Shown piece by piece: positions 26,286-37,940 of a stretch of DNA of 64,000 bases (positions are counted from its first letter, which is position 1; the number at the start of each line of letters is the position of its first letter). The translations under genes were made by a program, and so were the position numbers. Where the stretch lies: contig NW_019211455.1 in the NCBI RefSeq assembly GCF_002443255.2, positions 18,017,126-18,081,125 on the forward strand, in the 5' to 3' direction. This DNA is from Varroa destructor. Its lineage: Eukaryota > Arthropoda > Arachnida > Mesostigmata > Varroidae. Below the pieces are notes generated by a model that saw only the letters and a program-made list of their open reading frames with translations, had not been told where the DNA came from and searched no databases.

Positions 26286-28466
26286 CTGAAATTCACACAA
26301 CAAACAAGAATCGAACGAATATCAAAAACGATTTATATACATACTATATTATATGCTACTATTTGCTTTTCAATCCACCAGTCAACCCTGTAAGGGTATA
26401 TAGACCTTCATACGATTATTTTTAGTAGATTTATGAAAAATATAGCCAGTCAGTACGTCACCCGATGCGCCAGTGAATTCTATGTTATCTTCACATCGTA
26501 CCACGGCCAATTTATTTGGAGACTATATGCTGCCCCCCCTCGTCGCAGTAAGAAAATGCGTTATGGTACTGACAATTATTATCGTCATCATCACTATGGT
26601 TACCGCCTAGTTAACCTGACCAGTCGTTCGTGCCACTTTCTACTGACTCGTTCAGTATGCAGTCGCGTTCAATGAACGCAACGATTACACGTATGTGGAT
26701 GATGCATGTAGTGACCTAGAAATTGATCGCATTTCTGTACATATGCAATCAAGTCCTACCAAGCCTACAATATGAGAGGTTATTCATTGATTACATAGAC
26801 CGCAGAGGAAAATCTGTCTTAACTAAAAAAAAATTACTTAGACTTACGTTCTGATTACCGTTCATACGCACCATAAAAACGTCAATTCGAAAAAGTGTGT
26901 TTCTTCTCCGAGAAACTGGATGCGACACAGCTTTACGTGTTTCCCAGTAGAAATTACGTAATTATATGGCAACGAAATATCGCAAAATATTTACCGATGG
27001 TAGCATAATTTGAGCGAGTACTGACATTGTTTGAGGCAATAGAGCCAGTCAACTCCTTGAGATCGTCAAGAATCATCATCCTTCTCTACGATTTTGGAGC
27101 TTCATGTTAACTAAGTATGCACTCTCAAGAATTATGCGGCTTTTTGATCGTATCCTTTCGGAGATATTTGCAGCCCACTATGATTGTACATCAACTGGTG
27201 CAACGATCTAGAGATTCGTAGCGAAATTCAGAGAAGTGTAGAGAGGACAAAAATGAGGCGCTCCACAAAATTTGCAAGATGCTTGGAATCTAGAAGTTAT
27301 GGTATTCGTTTAAAGTTCAAAACAAGTCATCGTATCTATTAGACGATTAGGGTTGACCTATGCGCTGTATCTCCACTGAGGAAATGAAACGATCTGACTG
27401 AATCTTCCCAAGGTTTAATTGCAAATTGCGATTTCGGACTCACTTGCTCTCTCCAAACGTAGAAATTATAGCGTTTACTTCGTTTAAAATTAAAAAAAAA
27501 AGGCAATAAAATCACACAGTTGTACGCCTAAGATAACGCTCAATTGAATTCTGTACAAATTCAAGCACGTGAAGAACACTGACTTTGCGGAAAAGAATCA
27601 AAGCACTTACTTTCAACTACTAGCTCTCACTAAGAAAACACTCATTAATAATTATTTATTATATTATTATTAGTGAAGCAAGATTTTGACTGTGGATGAC
27701 TCAGATGTAACAAAAAACCGGCATTTGTAGTTAAACGAGGAGAGATACCCGAGACAATTCTAATTTGTCTGATACGACTACGTAAAAAAAACCATTGAGA
27801 GTCATTTTTCACAATTTCAAAAATACAATAACAAGGTTCATTTACATAGGAAAGGCCCATCTCGAGCTCTCGCGACTTACTTTTGTCTTGGTAACCCTCA
27901 TCATCACCATCATGAGCTTTTTCCGGTTACAGAGTGAACGGAAGCCAATTATTTAGGTGGCATTTTCACGAGTCTTAATATTTCAATTATATACTGAACT
28001 TAACGTGCTTTATTTAGTGGGGTGAGCTCGATTTTACATATCGATGTACATGGACCTCAGGGACTTCCTCTCGTCTAACAAACAAGCTGCACTAGTTCCA
28101 TATCTATTTTACGACAATGCATAAAGAGTTACCTGAATATGAGCATTTTCCGTAATTCTTTAAACAGTACGTCACGGTGAACACACTAATGCTCACGAAA
28201 AACTGCTCAAGTATATAAACTGAGTAGGAATCAAAAAAAAAAATTATGTTGTGTTCGTTTAATCAGTCAAACATAGTGAAGCAGTAAAAAGCTTTCGTAG
28301 TCGATAATACAGCCCTACTGGAACAGTAGTGCAATGTACGTGCGTGTAGTACAAATTAGTCGCCAACAAGACAAAGTTTATGTGAAACCAACAATTTTTT
28401 ACAGGAATTACATTAAGGTAAAGTGGTCCGGGGGCTCTCTCTATTAAGTGCAATCGTCACTTTTGA
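26286..28466. other. Stretch upstream of the last Phafin-like exon found
   Basis: Probably the first intron or 5' flank of the Phafin-like gene. I searched its minus strand for a phase-1 exon ending in an MVDRL-type start and did not find one. Nothing else is supported. Confidence 0.4.
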
Positions 28467-28472
28467 TTTATT
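28467..28472 (-). terminator. Candidate poly(A) signal of the acidic orphan
   Basis: AATAAA on the minus strand about 360 bases past the stop at 28830; inferred from position only. Confidence 0.3.
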
Positions 28473-28829
28473 GGAAAGTTCGATAAATGAATGAACTTAT
28501 TTGGCAATTGGACGTTTGAGTTATCACAACTTAATTGACATCGATGCTAAGAAGTTCGAGTTTTTGCAAAAACATCACTTCTCAATAAATGAATCTGCTT
28601 AGAACACACAATGTCTAACTATTCTCGTTTACGTAGTCATCGGCAAGTGACTACGACCACAGATAAGCTATGAAGTCAGTGGAACAAAGTCTAGCTCGAA
28701 TTATCCAAGCGGCGTACGTCGCTGATTAACTATGGCTGTTCGTGTTAGCATTCTACAACAGGCACGTATAAACACACAAAGAGCAACAATTAAATGTATA
28801 ATAATTATATTAACGACGAATCGCTCTTC

Positions 28830-29408
28830 CTAGATACCATCGTCGATGTCGCTGACGACAATTCTGAAGTTGCACGGTTCTTGAAGCGCCTCTTTTTTCG
28901 CTGCTGTGGCCGTCTCCCGCTTTCTTAGCTCAGCAGAACCCGCGTTCTCAGCATTCTTCTTTTGCTGATCCAGTACTAGTTCAACAATTGCACAAATATC
29001 ATCATTGCCTTCTTTGTACCCTACGGTTTCCTCGGCCACAGGCCCCGTTTGCTCCGACACCTCCAGTTGTTCGGCCCTGATCTCTATCGACACCTCCTGC
29101 ACCTCAGTTTCGCCTTCTCGGATCTTCATGTTTGCCGTGAACACCTCTGTTGCTTCGGAAGTTGTCCCGCCAGCCAAACTGGCAACTGGTTTTGCTTTTT
29201 CGATATGTGCTTGTGCAGCCTCCTTCGGTTGATCGGCTGTCAGAACATGCTTTGTGGTAGCCAAAGCGACAGATTTACCTTCGTCAGTTACCTTAATTGA
29301 GTTTCCATTTGTAATCGATGTAGCAGCCGTGTTTCCGGTCGAGTCATCAGTGGCTTCTAACGCTTGAACAAGCTTTGTAGCGGGCATAGCCTCTGTTGCG
29401 TCACTCAT
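28830..29408 (-). CDS. Acidic Ala/Glu/Thr-rich protein, single exon, unknown family
   Basis: Continuous 192-residue frame starting MSDATEAMPATKLVQALEAT and ending FRIVVSDIDDGI before a TAG stop. I do not recognise the family. Composition is rich in Ala, Glu, Thr and Val with few hydrophobic clusters. There is no signal peptide or membrane segment, so the protein looks cytosolic or nuclear and largely disordered. A short amphipathic stretch (DDICAIVELVLDQQKK) followed by a charged helix-like segment (LRKRETATAAKKEAL) may be the only structured part. The frame is unlike the low-complexity open frames around it: its composition is protein-like, and it uses mixed, non-repetitive codons. If the missing first exon of the Phafin-like gene lies further right, this gene is nested in its intron on the same strand. 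It could be one exon of a larger gene, but no splice need was seen. Confidence 0.6.
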   Translation of the reverse strand: MSDATEAMPATKLVQALEATDDSTGNTAATSITNGNSIKVTDEGKSVALATTKHVLTADQPKEAAQAHIEKAKPVASLAGGTTSEATEVFTANMKIREGETEVQEVSIEIRAEQLEVSEQTGPVAEETVGYKEGNDDICAIVELVLDQQKKNAENAGSAELRKRETATAAKKEALQEPCNFRIVVSDIDDGI

Positions 29409-32400
29409 CTTTTGTATCTTTCTGTCGAAGCGTGAGGGACTTTCTTTATGTATGTGCGGCTTTCGTCACTTTTCACTTGTTAGTTCTTACTGCATCTGCG
29501 TTTATATATGGCTCTATTTTGCCACTACTACAAGCCTTCTTTTATCTTCATTAGCGTGCAGATACACACAACAGATATATTTACGGCAAATTACCCGCAA
29601 ATCACCAATGTTCCGTTCGTTGATTTGTTCTTCGTTCAATGACGTTTCTATTACTTAGCACAACTAGTGGACAACACGTAAAAGTTTATAATAGATTTCA
29701 CTGCATTCTACACCTCAAACGTTTGCAAGCAGAACACGTATAGTGTATGAAGCAACCTGTGTTTGCTACTTCTGCTAGAATCGGTCTGCCTTATAACCGA
29801 AGTCACTGAGAAGCAAGACCAAATGGCAACGAAGTGACCACCTTTCTGCCAATCACTCGCTTCTGCTCCTCCCTCGACGCCTACCAAAAATTAACTCCCA
29901 TTGACCGCACTCACTCTTGTCGCGTGAACCACCTCTCGACGATTAACCGAGCGTCGTGTGTTGGCGGAAACAAATTGCCATCAATAGACCGAGTGTGCAA
30001 TAGTTAAATGCACCCTCAGCGGCGTCACCCTATCGCAGCAATAATATACAAAGCGACGACAACAAATAACCGTCGAGTTGAGTTCAACCTAAGTAAGCCA
30101 ACAGGGACCGATTGACACGGCGACGTAGTACTTGTTTGTAACCAACGTAACGTAATAACTAACAAGCCAACCAGCTAAACTTAGCTGTGCATAGCCGAAG
30201 CGTTAATGACAAACAATACGCGACCGATAGCGAAACAGCGACCAATGAGGATGAGAGAGGCTGACTTTCAGAGCGGAGAACTACTCTAGGAAAGAACGTC
30301 AAAACAGCTAAGGAGAGCCAATAGCGACTGCGAAGGAGGACGAAGTATGAATGCGCGTTCAAGGTTCGCAGACCCGTCACACAACACCGAAAAACAGCAG
30401 TGGTCACCGTAGCAAGAGCGTAGACGCCTCTGATTCTCGCCAAATAGGATCAGCCTCTTGTCGTCCGTCGGTCGAAGGCGGGGGCTGACTCAACGATTCC
30501 GATGGCGGTGATAATATCATTTGTCTCGAAGTCGGCAACGGTTGCATCAAAGTCCACTGACTGCGCTATTGCTACGGTGTATACTGTGCCAGAGCTTACC
30601 ATGTGATGCCCTGACCATAATAACAGTAATATGTATAATATGAATGTAATATACATAATATATAACAACAACAGCAAACAAAACAATAGATATGATCCAT
30701 CGAACGACCGATGATGCTACTAGACAATGCGAAAGAGCTAGTTGTTGGGTTAACTAACGCTGTTACGTAACGCTACGACGCTCTGCTGGTCGATCCGCTT
30801 GTTGTTATTACAGCCCCACCCGCGCTCATAGCTTCCTCCTTGTGTAAGCGAAGACTCACTTGGAGACAAGGGCATTACGATTGACACGCCAGAGAAATAT
30901 AACCAAAACAGAAAGAAATGGAGGGAGAGAGAAAAAGCGTAAAACGAAAATATGTGAACCCTACAAATACAGAGACAGAACTACAGTCAGTCTAGTCCTT
31001 GACTTGAGTTGTGTCACTGCTACGTCCACCAGTTGCGTTTTTTTTCCATAGCAACGGCAGACGCCACTGGTAGACTAGAACAGTTGCTAATAATACACAT
31101 ATAACAAAGTCGACGACAACGATGATACCGTCAACAACAACCGTTGCTGTTGCCATTCTTCGTGCCGTTATTGCTGAGGTTGGTTACAACTCCTTCAGTT
31201 CCCCCTAGTACATTTCTCATTCAGTGCTACACCCAATACTAGAGAAAATACGTTATAGAATAATAACACCGTGCAACTAAGAACGAGTAACACGTTCGGT
31301 CTAGCGGCGGCGGCGGCAGCAGCAGATACTTGTTGAGAAATCAATCGTCCTTCGTGGACCATGTCGAGCACGACGCACAGAGAATCGGGTAGAAAAAGTA
31401 CGTGACAGGGCAGTGGATGACTGTTTACATCGCAAGCCATCCAGCGGCCGCCGGATGAGCACCGACCATTTTTACGGTGTTGTGTAGTGTCTATGTAGGA
31501 GACGTTGTGTCTTTAACCGTTTGTATGCGTCCGCCAGCGTATATTTGTGTGAATCTGTAAATGTGTTACCTTTCTTACCACGACCGCTTCTTGTAACTGT
31601 GGAGAAAAGCGAAATTAGCAAATCCATGTGATCGATACAGATAGCGACAGGCGGCAAAGCATATGGAGATCACACGAAATGAGAGAAACCGCGCACCACA
31701 CCCATGCACACTGTACATACAGGCACATGCGCACATTGCTATTTCCATGTTATTATTTTTACGAAAAGGGCGAAAGAATCATATGGCAACAGCGCGGTAC
31801 GACTGTAAGCAATTACAGCAAGCAGAGCGTCTATCGCCTCATTAAGGAGCGTGGTAAGTCTCGCGACCATCGCTACGTTAGCAAATGGGATGTTGCCGCT
31901 ATTATTCGCGCATGCCATTGGTTACCGATGCTTGATGATGGCTCGACTGTATTTTTCGTGGATGTGATTTAGTGGTAGTCATCGTAGTTTGGCTTAGTGG
32001 AGTGATAGAATGACTCGTCAGTAACGCTCAGGTTGCCGATCTTGTTGCTGTTAAACTGCAACTTTGTTTACTGTTATTGGAACAATAGTAACAGGATCCG
32101 CTGATTTTGCCTTCTAACAGACGCATTAGTCGTATGCGAGCCAATATACTATACGGAAAAATTGTGACGGACTTCCACCCATACAGAACTCACACATGGT
32201 GCGATCGCGCAAGTGCGTAAATGTTCTGCCGTTAGACTCTTCAACAGGAAATGATAAAGGTCTGAATGCGGCACTTGAGTGATGACTCTAGATCCCCAAT
32301 CCTAACGCCGATTGCAAAACTGATATGCAGTACAAAACCAGCCAGAAGGATATTTAAAATAAACGGTATTTTAATACATTCTGTGCAGGCAACAAATCAG

Positions 32401-35400
32401 CAGTTTCATTGGATTTCTTCAAATCGGATCGATCACTGCAATTTGATCAGCGGATCAGTTCATTTCGACTGAGTCGTCTGCTTGGCGATCGCCGGTGAGC
32501 ATTCGGAACGGCTGCTCGGTTCGGGCTGGAGAACCTATCGCCACACGCATATTGGCTAAACCACAAAATTACATATACGTTAAACCGCATCTGTAGCAAT
32601 TAATAGCTTTCTACTGCTCGGCTACTCTACTAATTAACGTCGACTGCGGTGTCGTAAGAGACTGTGCGTCACGCTGCCAAGATAAGAGACAACATCGCCG
32701 AATTATTTCTTCAGGTGGGCAAATGATTTGCTCCAATTGAAGTTGACTACATTTAAATTGTGTATGGAAATGCATACAAGAACATGCTGCAATTAGCCGG
32801 ATAGAGAAAGTACTTTGTATCTGCTTTAAACCTATAAAAGACAAATCTGTAATTGACTAATATATTGTTTCTTTCTCTGGTTTGTCCCTATCTATTTACA
32901 GAAATCCCCGGTGCCAAACGGCAGGGGCACCACTATGCAGATCCAAGCGACTTGTAATAAAGCACCCCAAAGACTTCTCCAGCAGCAAAACTGACCCGCA
33001 TGCGAGTATATCAATGCCCAAGGGCCCGCAGAATGTGTGTAGAGCCCACATCGGCAAAAAGGCAGTAGCATCTATAGCGGTAAGTAGAAGTTCGAGAACA
33101 CCGACAGGTTTGTAGAGACACTATGGCGATTGAAAATGAAAGAGGGCGGTCTATTTCAAATAAACGTAACTTCAGTATCCAAAATCTTATTACTTGGTTT
33201 TGGTGCCTCGTTTTCTTCTCAGAACGCGGCTGCCTTAACAACGACGAAGACAGTAACAAGATCAACAGCAAAAGCTAAGCCGGAAATTTCCCAAATAAAA
33301 TGCCGAAATAAACCTTTTTGTAGTCAACGAAAAAAAGATAGCGGCATTTCGGCGTCATTGGAAAACAGATCTGAGTTTCCTGAGGTCGGCTATATAAAAA
33401 CAGCCTGTTAAGTCGTTGTCCATGCGGCGTGCTTCTTTTAATTTCCACTGAAAACAACATCACACCCAGCTTTTCCATGACGCTGGATTCATAGCGATAG
33501 TGATAAGCTTCCGCTGCGTATTGACTTAATAAATGAATACGCGATGACACACGTTTCGGATGCAGTGCTTTGACTGCGGTAGAAACATGGAAACTCCTGA
33601 CGTTCAGGTGCTTTCACTTGTGACGACAATCGTAAGTGTTGTAGTAATATTAAACGTAAATGCTTATTCGTCATAGAATCCCTATCAGATTAAAAGGTGA
33701 TGATAATGATTGACGATACAGTCTCTGGTAATGGCCACTTTCCTAGCGAAAAGAACTACAATGTTCAAACACGTAGTAGTAAGTGTTAACGTCTTTTACG
33801 ATCGACTAACTCGAGCCGTCGTAGACACTCGTCCCAAGTGTGTATGAATGTATGAACATTATAGTTAACTCGAGGAACAATTTTAAAAGTAATTTCATGA
33901 ACCAGCATCCACCGACGACTACCTATAGAAGCGCGCTTTTTCAACGAAAATAAACTTCGTACTTCGATTCTTTTCAACGCTAGCACCATATGTCACTGTC
34001 ACACATTTAATAATTGATTTTTGAAGAAACATAAAAAAGAAATAAGTTTTAAGGAAAAACACATTTAGCGAAGGAAGCAGCATTATTCACAATGGTTATA
34101 CTATGACGTTCGGCGTACAATAGAGAACGGCAGTACTGTAAGAAACTGGCTCTGTTTCAGGGACAGTGATTGAACAGACATTGTTTATTACCCTTTTTGT
34201 ACCCGTTTTTTGTGAAAGTAAACTCCACTAGGGGAAAATAGGCCCGTTAACATTTCTAAGACACTCACCGAGTTCGTCCATTTTCCAGCTTCACGTGATG
34301 TAATGCAGAAGGCTATTTAACTGGTTCAACTGAAGAGTGTCGATGGGCTATTACCTCGAAACTAGTGCCGCATTCACACGCGAACTACCGAACAATTCAC
34401 CTGATGAATAATAACTCAATGGCGTAAAGTGTCCAAACGGCACATCTGTACCGAGATTGGCTGTTCGAGCTATTTAATGTTGAGCAAAATACTACGTAGC
34501 GGTGAATCTCCCCTTAAAGTGCAACAACATGAAGACGGTCCGCATCAGAGAATAAAGCGAGCGCAGCGCCGTCTTGCGGCCCGAAGACGCCCCCATTTGA
34601 CAGGTCTGCAGCTGACTGCTTCAGCATCCAATACAGCTTTTACCAACAACAACAATTCCGTGAACGAGGCTCCATCACGGTGAGTATGGAATACTCTTTC
34701 TGTTCAGTCTACTAGGTCTATTCGCATCTGATCGCAAAGCAGCCGACGAGCGTCTGCCCGCGTTAGCAGCCGCTGTCGAGAGTCTCGAGAGCAGAAGATC
34801 TTGACGTCATTAGGATTTGGCATGGCTGTCTTTGCAAGCAGCTCGCAAGTGCAGGCCATTACTGTGTTCATTCTCTTTTCCGCGCTGGGTGTGTTGTTCT
34901 CTTCACATGCCGTTGTTTTGGATATAATACGTGTGTGTGGGTGTGTGTTTGTGTGTACGTGCCTGCGTGTTAGTCTCGATTCGTCTGCCAGTCGTCAGTA
35001 TCGGAAGACACAACAGTCACACAGTTGGCAGTAGCTGGTTTACCTGCAACAAAGAAGAGGAAAGTCTACTTTGTAATAGGACCTACAGCGACCACAACCA
35101 AATCTAGTCAGCAGTATTGCAATACCTAAATGTAGCTCGCTCGCGCTTGCTTGTTGGCCATCGTCCATCGATAGATTCACTAGTGAGCGGGTTTGAGGAA
35201 AGCTATTCGTCTCTGTCACGCAGGCAGTAGCTGCTTACGGCCACAACAGATCCGTCGATCAAGAATAAAACTGGCTGTACGCTGCTGAAGCCGAGTGAGC
35301 GCACATCTGTGTGCCTGTACATTCAAAATAAGTCGTCGAAATCATCATCATCACTTGGTGCTCCGGTGCGCTCGTGAGTAAGTTTTGAAAAAAAGCACCA

Positions 35401-35462
35401 ACTTCAAATAGTGTACCGCGACAAATAGACTCAAGTATATATTTACTGTTCCAGTTGAGAGG
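29409..35462. other. Long divergent intergenic region with CpG-bearing segments
   Basis: About 6 kb between the acidic orphan (minus) and RNase kappa (plus), which point away from each other, so it holds both promoters. From 29.8 to 35.4 kb it is less AT-rich, with more CG dinucleotides and short triplet runs such as the GGC/CAG run near 31303-31324. A GT-rich patch lies at 34930-34968. A GTGAGTAAGT double donor near 35374-35380 and a TTCCAG acceptor near 35453 suggest a leader intron for RNase kappa. Open frames here lack family resemblance. Confidence 0.45.
34930..34968. repeat. Imperfect (GT)n tract
   Basis: GTGTGTGTGGGTGTGTGTTTGTG-like purine/pyrimidine alternation about 500 bases upstream of the RNase kappa start codon; a degenerate microsatellite that can adopt unusual DNA forms. 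Confidence 0.75.
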
Positions 35463-37351
35463 ATGCCTCTCTGCGGTAAGAAGTGTGCAGTTTTCTGCTC
35501 AGTGCTAAGCGCCTGGGGTGTCATTATGTTGGTAAGTTTATGCGCTATTTTTCATGCTTATCCTTGTACCTACCTATTCATTATTACTGTAGATCAAATG
35601 AAACTGTATATAAAGACAGTAGAAATGGAATGTTAATGGTTCGCCACTAGCTGTGACGGACGTGGGGCGTAGACCCTGCCGACAGACCAGCCGCTGCTGC
35701 GGTCGTCGCACTATGGTCATATGACTCGGCCTCCAACGTTCTGTCATGGCCTTTACATGGACTCTCGCGTCTTGCTGTTTTCTTGTGTCGAGTAATAATT
35801 AACATTTTATTTAATAGTAGGTGATTTTGAAAAGTATTAAATAATGGACAAGAGGTGCAACATATAATCTTTAAGGGATCCGGAAGTTGAATAAGTGCTA
35901 AATAATTGAATAGGTCGTTTTGTCTTAACGATAAAATCAAATTTTAAGCGGATTTAAAGAGAAAAAGGGTTTTTTTTTTTGTATCTTACTTTTTGTTTTG
36001 ATTATTAGCAACGCGAGTTAAGAAGATATACAGAATAATATTAAGAAATGGCAGCAACGAAAACGTGCGGTTTATAGGACCGCTTATTGTCTAGATTTGG
36101 TCGGTCTAATCATTTGCGCTTTAGTAACTCTAGGTCATAAGGGTAGTATATAATACAATTTTTTTTATACAGAACGCATCTAGGCAGTGTTATTATGTAA
36201 GATAAGTGAAACTATTCAACGGATGCTTGTTGAAAGCTTAAGTATTTTTAATTGATTCTAGATATCTAACTTAGCGCTAAAAGGCCAAACGTATAGGAAC
36301 GCTATCACGCGCATAAATCTCTATATGGGTGTGTCTAATCCCGCGATAAAGGTACATTCGCCGATAGTTTAAATGGCGATTTTTATTTTAAAATTTTCAA
36401 GTTCCTACCTTTAGTACAGGTTGTTTTGTTGCAATGGCCAACGGTTAGCTGCAATACTTTTCCTGTATCGCACAAAACTGTAACTAATCATCCGCATTTC
36501 GTATTTTTGTGTCATCACATTTTTGTTGAAGAGCGTTAGTGTTTATAAAAAGACAGAAGTGTTGAAATTAACAGCAACGCTTAATAGCATATGTTTGATA
36601 CCAAATTATTAAACATAAGCCCTTACATATAAATTTACCTAACCTAAATACTTTCGAAACCAAATCGTTTTTCAGTATATTATAGCATATAAATGTTATG
36701 CTTTAAGATTATTTAGACCTTATTACTATTAAAAACAGAGCATATTTCAATCGATGAGTTAGATCGTTTTGAAATTTTTTGTTTCCCTGAGCAAGTTCTC
36801 GCATTGATATTACACTTCCCTGTTAGCCCTTCAGCTTATTTAGCTTATGTTTATATTCTTGGTTTGAAAGTAAATATCACATCGCATTTGCCATTGTAGA
36901 ATAATAAACGTTTCGTTATTTACCAAATATACAGGTACTGCTGGGTATTTTCCTGCATACAAACTCGGTAGCGTTTGCCGAGGATCTGGAGGTGCACGCT
37001 ACGAGTAAACCAGACTTTTTGGCCGAGATCAATAGAAAATATAAAGCCGCTGCCCAAAATTGCTGGATAGCAGCTTGTCTCTATGTTGGTAAGTGGATCG
37101 TTGCCACCTGCGTCAAAAGACCTGATGCACGTTTACTATGAATCATGTCATGAAGGAGTGCATGTGTTTGAATGGTTAGTGATTACTAGTGGTTATTGAC
37201 TAACGTTCCGCCTGTCTACCTAAATCGCTTTTCGCTGCAAACTCAAAATGCCGAACTTTCTTTTGTTTTGACGTCCACCTTTTCCCTTTCAGTTACCCTG
37301 GTCATCTCATTCCAGCAGTATTGCGCCAATCAACGAGCACGGAATGCATAA
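35463..37351 (+). CDS. RNASEK: Ribonuclease kappa (V-ATPase-associated membrane protein), three exons
   Basis: RNase kappa is a small two-span membrane protein first described as an endoribonuclease and later found as an accessory subunit of the V-ATPase proton channel, needed for endosomal acidification. Exons 35463-35531, 36935-37088 and 37293-37351 join in matching phases at GT-AG sites to give 93 residues, close to the usual 95-137. The first span carries the family signature LSAWGVIML followed by LLGIFLHTNSVAFAED. The luminal loop is charged (EINRKYKAAAQNCW). The second span is IAACLYVVTLVISF, and the protein ends in a short basic tail (QRARNA). The match to the LSAWGVIML...GIF...CFIAA pattern of animal RNASEK is direct. 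Divergence is greatest in the loop and tail. Intron 1 is about 1.4 kb. AATAAA candidates lie at 37638 and 37935. Confidence 0.95.
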
Positions 37352-37637
37352 ATTCGAAGAGTAAAATATCTGTATATCATTTAAGAGATTTTAGGAAGTC
37401 TCGATCGAATAATTGTTGGGTCGATAACGTGACAAAAAACGATTGATTAAAAAAGCAGAATTTATTGTAGATCCTACGTACGGCAAATCTGAAACATGAC
37501 AACGTACTTGAAGCGAAATTTTTTATATTGACATGTGCAGCTTCTGAATAGTAGTTACTTCAAAAAATGTTACAACTACAAATGTGTTTTAAATCTCATT
37601 CATGCGAACGCAACAACCCATAGTGGATAAGCATAAA

Positions 37638-37643
37638 AATAAA
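37638..37643 (+). terminator. Candidate poly(A) signal of RNase kappa
   Basis: AATAAA about 290 bases past the stop codon. A second AATAAA at 37935-37940 is an alternative. Neither is tested. Confidence 0.35.
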
Positions 37644-37940
37644 TCAAATTTAACCAGCTGTTCCTGAAAAGAAATGAACTGAACGTCTGAACGTAGATGA
37701 ACATAGATGGATTGTCATATCGGCTCCGGTTTAGTAAAGGGTGGACAGTAGATGCCGTCACCAAAAAACTTCTCGGCGAACAAAGGCTGGCCGGGTTACG
37801 ATATGTAAGGCGAAAAATAATTTGGCGAAAGCTACCCACTTAGCGTAGCTGCCGTCTTTAAGTATGGAATTCCAATGATACTAGTGAAAACCTTTTTTAT
37901 TTGACACCCAAGCAATGCGTTAGTGTCTGTACATAATAAA

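Noticed and set aside
31303..31324. GGC/CAG triplet run read as a poly-Ala stretch in a minus-strand frame
   Set aside because: Frame has no further support; more likely low-complexity promoter or leader DNA.
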